Shown here: positions 1 to 8,554 of the stretch, in pieces | How the letters are laid out: each line of letters begins with the position of its first letter | Numbering within the stretch: position 1 is the stretch's first letter | Source: Mycolicibacterium litorale | Lineage (GTDB): Bacteria > Actinomycetota > Actinomycetes > Mycobacteriales > Mycobacteriaceae | Assembly (NCBI GenBank): GCA_002007745.1 | Contig: CP019882.1 | Location: 4,278,001 to 4,342,000, forward strand | Direction: 5' to 3' | DNA: 64,000 bases | Position numbers and translations under genes: made by a program | Notes under the pieces: model-generated | Database searches by the model: none | Seen by the model: the letters and a program-made list of their open reading frames with translations, nothing else | What the model was told of the DNA's origin: nothing

Positions 1-6
1 CGAAGG

Positions 7-915
7 TCAGTAGACCGCCGAGATAGCGCCGGTATCGGGAGACGGCGTGGTGGGGCTGATCACTGACGCCCCCGGCCCGGGCGATTGTGGGCCGGGTGGT
101 TGGGGACCGTAACCCGGCAGTGGACCATGCACCGAGGTGTCGGGGCCGTAATCCGGCACGGCCGAGCCGTAGCCGGGCAACGGTCCGTACCCGGGCAGCG
201 GCCCGTATCCGGGCGTCTGGGTGGAGCCGGCCAGCAGCTTGGCGGCGGCGAAGGTCGCCGCCTGGGTGGTGTAGGCCGGGACGTAGCCCTCGGTGTGCCC
301 GCTCCATGCGTTGCCGGGGCCCGCGTGACAGATCGGGTCCGCGGGGTTGCACAGGTCGATCGCCTTGGAACCGAGCAGGGCGCTCTGGGTGGGCAGTGAT
401 CCGCCGGTGCGATCGGCAACGTCGCCGAAGGTGGCCACGGCCGCGACGTTGTCGGCATATTCGGGCGGCAGGGCACTGCCCCAGGTGATGCCGCCCAGCG
501 GGACTCCGGCCACGATGTCAATCACGCTGGCACCCTGGGAATAGCCACCCAGAACGATCCTGGTGTCGGGGCAAGAGGACACGGTCGATTTGATGTGGGC
601 GATCGTGTCGTTGGCGCCGTCGCCGCCGTGCAACTGCAGCTTGGTGGCCTTGTAATTCACCGCATAGCTGGCGATATCCAGGCCGACGGCCTGCGTGCGC
701 AGTGAGTCGACGAACGCCTCACCGACGCGGCCGAGACCGTCCGGCTCATCGGTGCCGCGGGCGAAGATGACCTCCGCATCGGGGCAGTCAGCGGCAGACG
801 CCGTCGCGGTGCTCGGGCCGGTGACGAGCACGCCGGCGCCGAGTAATACCGCGGCGCCAAGCACAGCACAGCGGGCTCGGCACACACGCAACCCACGCGT
901 GCCGCGACATACCAT
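7..915 (-). CDS. Secreted cutinase-family serine hydrolase with Pro/Gly/Tyr-rich tail
   Basis: Exported esterase of the mycobacterial cutinase-like (Culp) family, expected to hydrolyse lipid or ester substrates at or outside the envelope. I chose the ATG at 915 because it places a basic start directly before a hydrophobic signal segment ending near TASA-AD; a TTG at 987 would add 24 residues without purpose. The mature domain shows the nucleophile motif GYSQG, the CNPADPIC stretch that carries the catalytic Asp in this family, and GHTEGY with the catalytic His. The last roughly 70 residues are a low-complexity tail of YGPLPG-type repeats, longer than in a minimal cutinase and perhaps wall-spanning (inference). 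Length 302 residues. The substrate cannot be told from sequence. Confidence 0.9.
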   Translation of the reverse strand: MVCRGTRGLRVCRARCAVLGAAVLLGAGVLVTGPSTATASAADCPDAEVIFARGTDEPDGLGRVGEAFVDSLRTQAVGLDIASYAVNYKATKLQLHGGDGANDTIAHIKSTVSSCPDTRIVLGGYSQGASVIDIVAGVPLGGITWGSALPPEYADNVAAVATFGDVADRTGGSLPTQSALLGSKAIDLCNPADPICHAGPGNAWSGHTEGYVPAYTTQAATFAAAKLLAGSTQTPGYGPLPGYGPLPGYGSAVPDYGPDTSVHGPLPGYGPQPPGPQSPGPGASVISPTTPSPDTGAISAVY

Positions 916-1086
916 GTTCGTCTCTACCCCGTTGGCCCGAAGAGCAAACATCGGTGCGCCAACCGAGAGCAGTCGCTTTCTCCGCAACCACGAAGAAGGC
1001 CCGGAATTGCCTGCTGACCCGCTTGTCTTGCGTGGAGGTGTCGGGGCTTGACCTGCATGTTTCCCGCCGACACTGACCTCCGGGCC

Positions 1087-1935
1087 CTAGTACTTCATCA
1101 CACCGCGGTCAATAACGATCTGCGAACCCGATAGCGTCGAGGCCCCCGGCCCGGCCAACCACGCGACAACATCGGATACCTCGTCGGGCCGGATCGCGTC
1201 GGTGCTCGTCGGCTCCCCCGCTGCGTCGAGAGGACGGTAAGGCATCGGGGCAAAGCTATGCAGGTAGTGCGGCCACCTACCGAAAAGCTCTGCCATGGCA
1301 TCCACTTCCACCATCGGGGTGTCTACTGAGTACGGGTGAATCGAGTTGACGCGAATCCCGTACTCCCCAGTCTCGATTGCCAGGGCATTCGTCAAACCCA
1401 CAAGTCCGTGCTTGGAAGCAGAATAGTGTGCATTGCCGGGAGTGGCCTTCAGACCAGTCGCGGAGCTCACAATTACGATGCTGCCGCCATTCCCCGCAGC
1501 AATCATCGCAGGAACGACTGCACGAATCGTGCGCCATGTGCCCGACAAGTTCACGTCAATGACGGCATCCCACTGATCTTCCGACAACTCCCACAGGCGC
1601 CCCCAACTCAGCACACCAGCATTGGCAACCAAGATGTCAAGCCGGCCGAACACATTCGCGGCCTCGTCGACCAGCAGCCTGGTCGCGGGCAAATCTCGAA
1701 TGTCGACGATGCGCGCGATGACTTTGCGGCCCTGAGCTTCAACGAGTCTCACCGTCTCGGCTAGGTCGTCGCCGCTGGCCGCCGGGTAAGTAATGGTGTC
1801 CGAGACAGGTGCACAGATATCAAGTGCGACGATGTCCGCACCATCCTTCGCCAGGCGCACCGCGTGGGCGCGGCCCTGGCCGCGCGCGGCTCCCGTCACG
1901 AAGGCAACCTGTCCACTCAACGGCCCGACGCTCAT
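1087..1935 (-). CDS. Mycofactocin-type short-chain dehydrogenase/reductase
   Basis: NAD-dependent SDR oxidoreductase of 282 residues. The nucleotide-binding motif TGAARGQG is at residues 14-21, NAG at about 105-107, and the catalytic Ser and YSASK motif lie in the central part. The long insertion after the second beta strand (DICAPVS, then DLAETVRLVEAQGRKV) is the hallmark of the mycofactocin-associated SDR subfamily, whose members hold the nicotinamide cofactor tightly and pass electrons to mycofactocin. That role is family knowledge; no mycofactocin biosynthesis gene is in this window. It is divergent from the SRPBCC gene across 275 bases in which I see no further gene. The substrate is probably a secondary alcohol or steroid-like compound, but this is unproven. 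Confidence 0.88.
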   Translation of the reverse strand: MSVGPLSGQVAFVTGAARGQGRAHAVRLAKDGADIVALDICAPVSDTITYPAASGDDLAETVRLVEAQGRKVIARIVDIRDLPATRLLVDEAANVFGRLDILVANAGVLSWGRLWELSEDQWDAVIDVNLSGTWRTIRAVVPAMIAAGNGGSIVIVSSATGLKATPGNAHYSASKHGLVGLTNALAIETGEYGIRVNSIHPYSVDTPMVEVDAMAELFGRWPHYLHSFAPMPYRPLDAAGEPTSTDAIRPDEVSDVVAWLAGPGASTLSGSQIVIDRGVMKY

Positions 1936-2210
1936 CTCCGTCTCGACTTTCTCTCGTTCCAGCTCAAATTGTGCGAGATCCGCGGCACATCAGAAACTTT
2001 CAGCTCGACGCTAGCCCGCCGCAAGCTACCCAGTTCCGCGGCGGTCGACCACCCTACGAGGAAACGCCACGTCAAGCGGTTGTGGTCACCGTCCTCCCGC
2101 TGACCGGCACCAAACCGTACCCGGCCGCGATGGCCGTGACAGGATGCGCTTGTCCGCCCCATCTATGGCGGATCGGACTCCACAGCAGCACTTCTCGCAG
2201 GAGTAAGCCA

Positions 2211-2714
2211 ATGTCAGAGCTTCAGATCCCCAACTACGACCCGGAAACACTGGTGCAATCGATCACCGTCGAGATCAACGCCCCGTCCCATGTCGTCTGG
2301 GGTGTCCTGGTGGACCTGGACCGCTACCCGTTGTGGAATCCGTTCTGCGTCTCGGCAGTATCGACACTGGAGCTAGGCGCCCCGGTAGACATGGTCCTGA
2401 CCGATTACGCGCACGGGGAGGGCACATTCACCAACACCGAGTTCGTTTGCGCCGTCGTACCTGAACGATTGCTGTCCTGGGAATTGGTCGCGACGGCGGA
2501 GTCTCCCTACGCCGCGCGCAGAGACCAGGTAATCGAACGCGTCGACGCCAACCGATGCCGCTACTACTCTTCCGACGCTTTCCTGGGAGACCATGCCCAC
2601 GACATCATGACCGCGACCGGAAGCTGGGTCAAACGTGCCTTCGATGACACCGCTCTGGCTTTGAAACGACGTAGCGAACTCGTTCACTCCGAACGCAAAG
2701 ACACACCAGCCTAA
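2211..2714 (+). CDS. SRPBCC (START-like) domain protein
   Basis: Small cytoplasmic protein of 167 residues with the helix-grip fold used to bind hydrophobic ligands. The pattern VEINAPSHVVWGVLVDLDRYPLWNP near residues 16-40 is typical of the polyketide cyclase/dehydrase-like SRPBCC family. The start is the ATG preceded by CAGGAG about 8 bases upstream; the frame stays open further upstream but with no other ribosome site. A partner could be one of the adjacent oxidoreductases, but the ligand is unknown. It stands alone, between a divergent SDR and the DUF1214 operon 180 bases downstream. Confidence 0.82.
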   Translation: MSELQIPNYDPETLVQSITVEINAPSHVVWGVLVDLDRYPLWNPFCVSAVSTLELGAPVDMVLTDYAHGEGTFTNTEFVCAVVPERLLSWELVATAESPYAARRDQVIERVDANRCRYYSSDAFLGDHAHDIMTATGSWVKRAFDDTALALKRRSELVHSERKDTPA

Positions 2715-2797
2715 TTCGCGGAACGACCCCATCCAGCCCTGCAACGAACAGCGAACGGCCTAGCCCCGATCGACTGCCACGCCGGCATCTCACAAAT

Positions 2798-2822
2798 AAT
2801 GTTGGGTAAACCAACCAACATT
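2798..2822. promoter_or_regulatory. Inverted repeat AATGTTGG-N9-CCAACATT upstream of DUF1214 operon
   Basis: Perfect 8-base arms (2798-2805 and 2815-2822) separated by 9 bases, 73 bases before the DUF1214 start codon. Size and placement fit a TetR-type operator. A second, weaker pair, AGTGAC (2857-2862) and GTCACT (2876-2881), lies closer to the start. No regulator gene sits next to this operon, so the binding protein is unknown. Confidence 0.5.
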
Positions 2823-2894
2823 GCCAAAAAAACGTTCCGCTCAGTGGACGCGGTCGAGTGACGCTAACCGCCGCGGTCACTAACGTCCCGAAAC

Positions 2895-4022
2895 ATGAAC
2901 TCAGACCTACTAGCCACTGCAATCCGCGAAGCAGAACAACTGGTCAGAGCAGCGCCGCACATCGACAACGACAACGACCTGGCTGAAGGCTTGCAGTATC
3001 TTGCCGGCGGCATTGCCGCGTGCACCCACCAGGCCTTTAACCATCACCCCGATCACCCCTTCCTGCTCACCGGCACCGGTCCGTTCACCAAGATGGGTCT
3101 CGACAACCCGGACACCCTCTACTTCGGCACTAAAATGCGGGCCGGCTTCGAGTACGTCGTCACCGGAGTTCGCGGAACCACCACCGATTTGAGCTTCCAG
3201 TACCTTGCCGGCGAATACACCGATGACACCGTGCCCGAAAGCGAAGTAGCCTTCGACGATCGCGACCTCAGCATCTCGCCAGACGGTTACTTCGAGTGGC
3301 GATTTGTCCCACAGCGTCCCGGACAGCTGGTCATCCGTGAGGTGTACGGAGACTGGTCACAACGCCGAGGAACCCTGACGATTCATCGCACCGACACCGT
3401 GGGCACCGCCCCAGCACCACTGAGCCTTGAACTTGTCCAAGAGCAATTCGGCTATGCAGCAACACAATTGACTAATCGGGTGAAGACCTGGCTTCAATTT
3501 CCCGAGTGGTTCTACTTGAACCTTCCGGTCAATACCGCCGTGGCGCCGCGTTCCACGCCGGGCGGTCTCACCACCCAGTACTCGTCGGCGGGACATTTCG
3601 CACTTGACCCAGATCAGGCGCTGATCATCACCGTGCCGATGAGCGATGCGCCGTATCTGGGATTCCAACTGGGCAACATGTGGTACACCTCGCTGGACTA
3701 CATCAACCACCAAACATCTCTCAACGGTGCCCAAATGCAAGTCGACCCCGATGGTTTGGTGCGGATCGTTGTCAGCGAACAGAACCCCGGCGTGACCAAC
3801 TGGGTTGAAACCCTTGGCCACCGCCGTGGTTACCTTCAGTTCCGCTGGCAACGGTTGTCACGCACGCTGACCGAGGCTGACGGTCCTACGGTTCAACTCG
3901 TCGACTTCGCCGATGTCGCCGATGCACTTCCCTACATCGCGCAGAACAGGATCTCCGCCAAAGACTGGCAAGCTCGAATAGCGCAGCGACAGGGACAGAT
4001 CGGCCAGAGGATGCTGGGCTGA
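2895..4022 (+). CDS. DUF1214-domain protein, first gene of DUF1214-SDR-sulfotransferase operon
   Basis: Cytoplasmic protein of 375 residues with no signal peptide. The C-terminal third carries the DUF1214 signature: YINHQTSLN, then NPGVTNWVETLGHRRG and a FRWQR strand near residues 275-325. The N-terminal part (residues 1-100) has the LTGTGPFTKMGLDNPDTLY block seen in DUF1254/DUF1214 relatives. Function of the family is not established. The next gene (SDR) begins 3 bases after the stop, and the SDR overlaps the sulfotransferase by 4, so the three are almost certainly one transcript. Two relatives occur in this window: a cytoplasmic one at 7472-8554, also paired with a sulfotransferase, and a secreted one at 61171-63171. 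Confidence 0.82.
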   Translation: MNSDLLATAIREAEQLVRAAPHIDNDNDLAEGLQYLAGGIAACTHQAFNHHPDHPFLLTGTGPFTKMGLDNPDTLYFGTKMRAGFEYVVTGVRGTTTDLSFQYLAGEYTDDTVPESEVAFDDRDLSISPDGYFEWRFVPQRPGQLVIREVYGDWSQRRGTLTIHRTDTVGTAPAPLSLELVQEQFGYAATQLTNRVKTWLQFPEWFYLNLPVNTAVAPRSTPGGLTTQYSSAGHFALDPDQALIITVPMSDAPYLGFQLGNMWYTSLDYINHQTSLNGAQMQVDPDGLVRIVVSEQNPGVTNWVETLGHRRGYLQFRWQRLSRTLTEADGPTVQLVDFADVADALPYIAQNRISAKDWQARIAQRQGQIGQRMLG

Positions 4023-4025
4023 ATC

Positions 4026-4808
4026 ATGGTGGGATTACTTCACGACAGGGTCGTCGTGATCACAGGTGTTGGCCCCGGCTTGGGCACGACTTTGGCCCTG
4101 CGGTGCGCCCACGAGGGTGCCGATCTGGTGTTGGCCGCGCGGTCGGCACCGCGACTCGATGAGATCGCCGGCAGCGTGACTAAACTAGGGCGGCGCGCGG
4201 TCGCCGTGGCCACAGACATTACCGTGGACAACGACGTCGAGGTGCTCGCCAGAGAAGCGCTCTCCGCCTTCGGCAAGGTCGACGGCCTCGTCAACAACGC
4301 CTTCATGTATCCATCCATGCAGCCCTTCGCTGGAACCACTTTCACTCATATCCGCGAATCCCTCGAACTGACGGTGCTCGGCGTGCTGCGTACCATCCAG
4401 GCGTTCACCCCGGCTCTCACCGAATCGCGGGGGTCGATTGTGAACCTCAGCTCGATGGTCATCCGACACTCTGACCCAGTTTACGGCCCCTACAAACTGG
4501 CCAAGTCGGCATTGCTGGCGATGTCTCAGTCCCTGGCGAGTGAGCTTGGCGGCAGCGGGATTCGCGTCAATTCTGTTGCTCCCGGCTACATTTGGGGTCA
4601 GGTGCTCAAGGACTACTTTCAGCAACAGGCAGAAGCCTCGGGGGTGCCTCTCGACACCGTCTATGCCGCCGCCGCAGCATCATCGGATCTCAAGCGGCTG
4701 GTGACCGAGGACGATGTCGCCTCGGCCATTCTCTTTCTGATCAGCGACCTGGCCAATGGCATCACCGGCCAGACTCTTGATGTCAACTGTGGGGAGTACA
4801 AAGCATGA
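4026..4808 (+). CDS. Short-chain dehydrogenase/reductase in DUF1214-sulfotransferase operon
   Basis: Classical SDR of 260 residues. It shows the cofactor motif TGVGPGLG (residues 13-20), NNAF in place of the usual NNAG, a catalytic Ser in NLSS, and YKLAK as the YxxxK motif. ALVLAARSAPRL-type residues after beta-2 suggest NADP(H) preference (inference). The start ATG is 3 bases after the DUF1214 stop, and the end overlaps the sulfotransferase start by ATGA-type coupling. Context suggests it oxidises or reduces an alcohol or ketone on the same substrate that the sulfotransferase modifies, but the substrate is not known. Confidence 0.87.
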   Translation: MVGLLHDRVVVITGVGPGLGTTLALRCAHEGADLVLAARSAPRLDEIAGSVTKLGRRAVAVATDITVDNDVEVLAREALSAFGKVDGLVNNAFMYPSMQPFAGTTFTHIRESLELTVLGVLRTIQAFTPALTESRGSIVNLSSMVIRHSDPVYGPYKLAKSALLAMSQSLASELGGSGIRVNSVAPGYIWGQVLKDYFQQQAEASGVPLDTVYAAAAASSDLKRLVTEDDVASAILFLISDLANGITGQTLDVNCGEYKA

Positions 4809-5947
4809 CCACAACAACCGAGGTTGGAACTGCAGAAGAGTTGTGCGACCAAGCCATCCAGATTGCCGGCCACAGCGACTTCGGCGACACGTCAGACAAC
4901 TTCAGTGAGGCATTGAACGTTCTTCTCGATAGCTACTCCCGCGAAGCTGATTTCACGCCGCTGGGAGCGAGTATGACACGGCACTATCTTCGTTCAGGTT
5001 TGGTGGCACGCCTCCTGAGTGAGGCCGCGTGGAAAAGCAGCCCCGGCTACTCGGATGTCGTCATCACGCAACCGATCTTCGTGACTGGCTTGCCCCGAAC
5101 CGGAACCACCGCGCTGCACCGCCTACTCGGGGCTGACCCCCACCATCAGGGGCTGGAGCTCTGGCTGGCCGAGTACCCGCAGCCTCGACCGCCGCGCGAT
5201 CAGTGGGATTCCATTCCCGAATATCAAGTACTCAAGGCATATTACGCGAACGCGCATCAAGAGAATCCCGAATTCCTGGGCTTGCACTACATCGCGGAAG
5301 ACGTGTTGGAGGAATGCTGGCAGCTTCTTCGTCAGTCGCTGCACTCGGTGTCCTACGAGTCCCTGGCCCACATACCCAGCTATACAAGTTGGTTGGCTGC
5401 CCAAGACTGGACGCCATCCTTCAGGCGGCATCGCAAGAACCTGCAGCTAATCGGGTCCAATGAACCTGAGAAGCGTTGGGTGCTGAAGAATCCAAGTCAT
5501 CTGTTCTCTCTTGACGCAATAATGGCCGTCTACCCGGACGCGCTGATCGTTCAATGCCACCGCCCGCCCGAGACCTTGCTGGCATCTATGTGTTCCTTGG
5601 CAGAGCACACCACGAAAGGCTGGTCGAACACCTTCGTGGGCGCCCAGATAGGCCAGGACGTGTTGGACACGTGGGCACGGGGTAGTGAGCTCTTCAGAGC
5701 GTCACGCGCGAACCACAACCCGGATCAATTCTGCGACGTCGACTACTTTGATTTCGTAGCCGATCCAGTGGCTGTGGCTTCCGGGGTGTACCGTCACTTC
5801 GGTTTGCCGTTGAGCGACGACGCGATATCGGCCATGCAGCTCGCGCATCTTGAGGGCAACGAGGGCCACCGCGCACCAAAGCACCGGTACATGTTGTCGG
5901 ACTACGGATTGACTCCTGAACAAGTCAACGAACGGTTCGGTAGATAA
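4805..5947 (+). CDS. Sulfotransferase family protein (Sulfotransfer_3 type)
   Basis: PAPS-dependent sulfotransferase-like enzyme of 380 residues. The 5'-phosphosulfate loop reads TGLPRTGTTALHRLL with PRTGTT at residues 97-102; the 3'-phosphate region is represented by VQCHRPPETLLASMCSL near residues 245-260. It starts within the last codons of the SDR gene (ATG at 4805, SDR stop at 4808). The enzyme at 8551 has the same P-loop at exactly the same residue numbers and is also next to a DUF1214 gene. The acceptor is unknown; mycobacterial relatives act on lipids and sterol-like molecules (family knowledge). Confidence 0.85.
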   Translation: MTTTTEVGTAEELCDQAIQIAGHSDFGDTSDNFSEALNVLLDSYSREADFTPLGASMTRHYLRSGLVARLLSEAAWKSSPGYSDVVITQPIFVTGLPRTGTTALHRLLGADPHHQGLELWLAEYPQPRPPRDQWDSIPEYQVLKAYYANAHQENPEFLGLHYIAEDVLEECWQLLRQSLHSVSYESLAHIPSYTSWLAAQDWTPSFRRHRKNLQLIGSNEPEKRWVLKNPSHLFSLDAIMAVYPDALIVQCHRPPETLLASMCSLAEHTTKGWSNTFVGAQIGQDVLDTWARGSELFRASRANHNPDQFCDVDYFDFVADPVAVASGVYRHFGLPLSDDAISAMQLAHLEGNEGHRAPKHRYMLSDYGLTPEQVNERFGR

Positions 5948-5966
5948 CCGGCTGAGCAGGCCGGTT
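5946..5966 (+). terminator. Stem-loop after sulfotransferase operon
   Basis: Seven-base stem AACCGGC (5946-5952) and GCCGGTT (5960-5966) with a 7-base loop, overlapping the stop codon. There is no long U-run, which is common for actinobacterial terminators, so this is a modest call. Confidence 0.4.
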
Positions 5967-6293
5967 CGGTCTTATCGTCAAGGGGACATTGCCGCGCGGT
6001 TGAGGGCATAGAGCCCCGGCGCCTATGGGGCGACGCTAGCTCGCTATCGGCATGCTCTGGCCCGAGCCGCATGTCGGACAGGGCGGTCTCGGCCGGCGTC
6101 GTGTGGCACCACGCGCGTCGGCCTATGGGCGAATCGACGAGCCATGCCGCGGCCGGGAAAGTAAACGACGACCGCCGTCCATCAAGGCGGTGGCTTAGTT
6201 GCCAGGTGGTGACGCCGTCTTGGCCTTCCCTTCGGCGCAGCGAGGTCATGGGCCTGCTGCGTACCCGCGGCGTGGACAGGAGCGTGGACATGG
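5967..6293. other. Gene-poor stretch beside ssrA, possible integrase remnant
   Basis: No convincing gene. In the plus frame at about 6222-6291 the translation SLRRSEVMGLLRTRGVD resembles the core of tyrosine recombinases around their first catalytic Arg, but it has no complete domain and runs into the ssrA terminator. tmRNA genes are well-known integration sites, so a decayed integrase is conceivable; the match is short and I hold it loosely. Confidence 0.25.
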
Positions 6294-6318
6294 AAAAAGC
6301 CCCGAATCTCGGGGCTTT
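6294..6318 (-). terminator. Intrinsic terminator of ssrA
   Basis: On the minus strand GCCCCGA-loop-TCGGGGC (stem arms at 6309-6315 and 6299-6305, 3-base loop) is followed by five U residues (AAAAA at 6294-6298 on the plus strand). It sits about 20 bases past the mature tmRNA 3' end. Confidence 0.85.
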
Positions 6319-6333
6319 GACCAGGCAAAACAG

Positions 6334-6698
6334 TGGAGCTGCCGGGAATTGAACCCGGGTCCTACGGCATTCCCTCAAGGCTTCTCCGTGCGCAGTCCGC
6401 TATGTCTCTACTTGGATCTCCCGGTCTCGCGAACTCGCCGGGATGACGATCCCAGTCGCTGTTTGATGTCCCCACGGGTCCCGCGACCGAACCCGTGGGT
6501 GGGTCCCCCTAGATGACGCCAGGGTCCGGGCCGAGGGCCCTCCCGGTCTGACGGATTAGCTTCGCTTAGGCAGCGAGAGCGTAATCGCGCTGATTGGAAT
6601 CGGCGCTTAATTGGTTGCAACGACGCTTACGGTGGTCTCTTGCCTGCACCGGCACGCTTCCCTTGATTCGATGCGCGAAGTCGAAACCCTTCAGCCCC
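6334..6698 (-). ncRNA. ssrA: Transfer-messenger RNA (tmRNA)
   Basis: Rescues stalled ribosomes with SmpB and adds a degradation tag. The 5' end GGGGCTG (6698-6692) pairs with the 3' CAGCTCC (6341-6335) to form the seven-pair acceptor stem with one G-U pair; the T-arm GGGTTCAATTCCC lies just inside. The tag frame runs from 6604 to 6569 and reads ADSNQRDYALAA followed by a TAA at 6568-6566. The tag differs by one residue from the M. tuberculosis tag as I recall it (His to Asn). The discriminator A at 6334 is followed by CTG, so the CCA end is not encoded and must be added. Length about 365 nt. The several open frames crossing this region are artefacts. Confidence 0.96.
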
Positions 6699-6731
6699 TC
6701 GAACCCCGGCCGAGGTACGGCCGGACTGTCA

Positions 6732-6737
6732 ATCTTA
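6732..6737 (-). promoter_or_regulatory. Probable -10 element of ssrA
   Basis: On the minus strand TAAGAT matches the mycobacterial TANNNT -10 consensus and would start a precursor about 25 bases before the mature 5' end, leaving a leader for RNase P. A TTGACT lies further upstream, but at 23 bases from the hexamer it is too far to be an ordinary -35. Confidence 0.4.
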
Positions 6738-6802
6738 CGCGAGGTGTAACCGGGAACTGAAGTCAATTAATTCCCGCGCCGAGATCGACGTTTCGACGGG
6801 CC

Positions 6803-6814
6803 TGTCCTGGGACA
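6803..6814. promoter_or_regulatory. Small inverted repeat TGTCC-TG-GGACA upstream of TetR gene
   Basis: Five-base arms around a 2-base centre, with a further TGTCC at 6827-6831, 60-70 bases before the TetR start. It could be an autoregulatory operator, but the arms are short. Confidence 0.3.
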
Positions 6815-6873
6815 TTTCCTGCGGTTTGTCCATTTCGGCGCGGAGAAAATGAGACTCTGTCTACTCTGGGCCG

Positions 6874-7464
6874 GTGTCTGAGGGCCTCCGGGTGCGCAAG
6901 CGGCAGCGCACCCGCGAGCGCATCGCCGCCGCGGCCGCCGAGCTGGTGATGCGCAACGGGCTGGCCGCGACCACCGCCGACCGGATTGCCGAAGAAGCCG
7001 GCATCGCCCGGGCGACGTTCTTTCGGTACTTCGAATCCAAGGAGTACGCCGTCGCCGAGGGGTTCACCTCCGCCTGGATCACCGCGATCACCGACGCGCT
7101 GCGCCGCCAGCCGGCCGAGCTATCCCCCACCGACGCGCTGACCGCCGCCTTCGCCGACCTCGCCACCGACTTCGACTCCATCGGCGACCAGATCGCCGAG
7201 ATCGAGCTGCGCACCCGCGAATCCCTGACCCTGCGGGCCTGGACACTGCTGTGCTACCTCAACTTCGAGACGGCAATCGCCGAGACGATCGCCCCCCGGC
7301 TGCCCGACCTGACGGTCGACGACCCGCGACCACGGCTGCTCGGCGCGCTGGCGATGGCGGCCGTCCGGATCTCGCTGGACGACTGGTTACGCGACGGCGG
7401 CTCGCTGTCGGAGCGGATCTCCCGCGCGGTCACCTCCATGACCGTACGACCAATGACGAAATGA
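6874..7464 (+). CDS. TetR-family regulator of the second DUF1214-sulfotransferase module
   Basis: Transcriptional repressor-type protein of 196 residues starting at a GTG. The N-terminal helix-turn-helix is clear: RERIAAAAAELVMRNGLAATTADRIAEEAG followed by IARATFFRYFESKEYAV (residues about 13-60). The C-terminal ligand domain is not diagnostic. The next gene starts 7 bases past the stop, so regulator, DUF1214 protein and sulfotransferase form one operon. This layout suggests it senses the substrate or product of that pair (inference). No separate target is visible except possibly the repeat at 6803-6814. Confidence 0.88.
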   Translation: MSEGLRVRKRQRTRERIAAAAAELVMRNGLAATTADRIAEEAGIARATFFRYFESKEYAVAEGFTSAWITAITDALRRQPAELSPTDALTAAFADLATDFDSIGDQIAEIELRTRESLTLRAWTLLCYLNFETAIAETIAPRLPDLTVDDPRPRLLGALAMAAVRISLDDWLRDGGSLSERISRAVTSMTVRPMTK

Positions 7465-7471
7465 GGCAGCG

Positions 7472-8554
7472 GTGGGTGGCGAAAAGTCTTTGGAAGCCTG
7501 GGGATTCGTCCGCAAGGTGCTCGACGACCTGACCGAACAGATCAGTCAGGACGCCCGCGATGAGCGTGAGCTCCTAGAGGGGCTGCGGGTGCTCAACCGG
7601 GTGAGCGCGCTGTGCACCGAGCTGTCGGTCGACACCGATCCGGACCACCCGCATTTCGTCGACATGAGCACCCCGTTCCGCTTCGTCGGCGGCCCCAACC
7701 CGCACGGCGCCTACCCGCTGGCCATGATCAGCGCCGACCGCGCCTACCGGGTGACTGGGAATCGCGGCACATCGACCTACCTGGGCCTGCAGGTACTCGC
7801 CGGCACCGGGATGAACCCGCGCCGGATGAGCAACTACCTGTCCGACCGTGATCTGGTCCTGGACGCGAACGGCCGGTTCGATCTCGTCTTCGCCACCGCA
7901 CGCCCCACCGACGCCGACCTCACCGGTGCGCAGTGGGTGCCGATCCCCGACGATGCGACCTCGATCGTGGTGCGCGACTACATCGCCGATCCTGCGACTG
8001 AAATCCCTGCGCAGCTTGATATCTCACTGATCGGCTCAGCTCCCCCACCGGCGCCGCTGACCGACGAACAGCTGGCCGGCCAGCTCACCGCCATGGGGTG
8101 GACGATCGTCAAACTCGCGACCCTGCACCGCACAGTGCGCCCCGACCTGCTCGACGCCCCCAACGTGCTGATCACCTCGGGCGCCGAAAACCTCGGCGGG
8201 GAGAACACCACCCCGGACAATCTCTACATGCTCGGCATGTTCTCCCTCGAGCCGCACCAGACCTTGCAATTGGAGTTCCTGCCCCCCGAAACCCGGTACT
8301 GGTCAGTCACTTTGGAGAGCATCTGGCACGAATGCCTGGAACCACTGAATCGCACCAGTTCGGTGACCAACAAGGGCGTCGCACCCGACGCCGACGGATA
8401 CGTCCGGCTGTCCATCGGGGCCGAGGACGACGGCAGCGGCTACTGGCTGGACACCGGGGGCCGTAACCGCGGCTTCGTCGTCATCCGCTGGCTGGACAAT
8501 CCCAACGCTCCCGATGTCACAGTTCGCGTGCAGGAGAAGGAGGTTCAACGATGA
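7472..8554 (+). CDS. DUF1214-domain protein paired with sulfotransferase
   Basis: Cytoplasmic DUF1214 protein of 360 residues, a distant relative of the one at 2895-4022. Shared blocks are the N-terminal ALCTELSVDTDPDHPHFV / TPFRFVGGPNPHGAYPLA region, GNRGTSTYLGLQVLAG near residue 100, and the C-terminal DADGYVRLSIG, GYWLDTGGRNRGFVVIRW segment. GTG start 7 bases after the TetR stop with AGGCAG upstream; its stop overlaps the sulfotransferase ATG (ATGA). No signal peptide or membrane span. Biochemical role not established for the family; the repeated pairing with a PAPS-type sulfotransferase implies a shared pathway. Confidence 0.82.
   Translation: MGGEKSLEAWGFVRKVLDDLTEQISQDARDERELLEGLRVLNRVSALCTELSVDTDPDHPHFVDMSTPFRFVGGPNPHGAYPLAMISADRAYRVTGNRGTSTYLGLQVLAGTGMNPRRMSNYLSDRDLVLDANGRFDLVFATARPTDADLTGAQWVPIPDDATSIVVRDYIADPATEIPAQLDISLIGSAPPPAPLTDEQLAGQLTAMGWTIVKLATLHRTVRPDLLDAPNVLITSGAENLGGENTTPDNLYMLGMFSLEPHQTLQLEFLPPETRYWSVTLESIWHECLEPLNRTSSVTNKGVAPDADGYVRLSIGAEDDGSGYWLDTGGRNRGFVVIRWLDNPNAPDVTVRVQEKEVQR

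Noticed and set aside
5902..6766. Several open frames over the tmRNA region
   Set aside because: They cross the tmRNA acceptor, tag and terminator; only the 12-residue tag is translated, and only through trans-translation.
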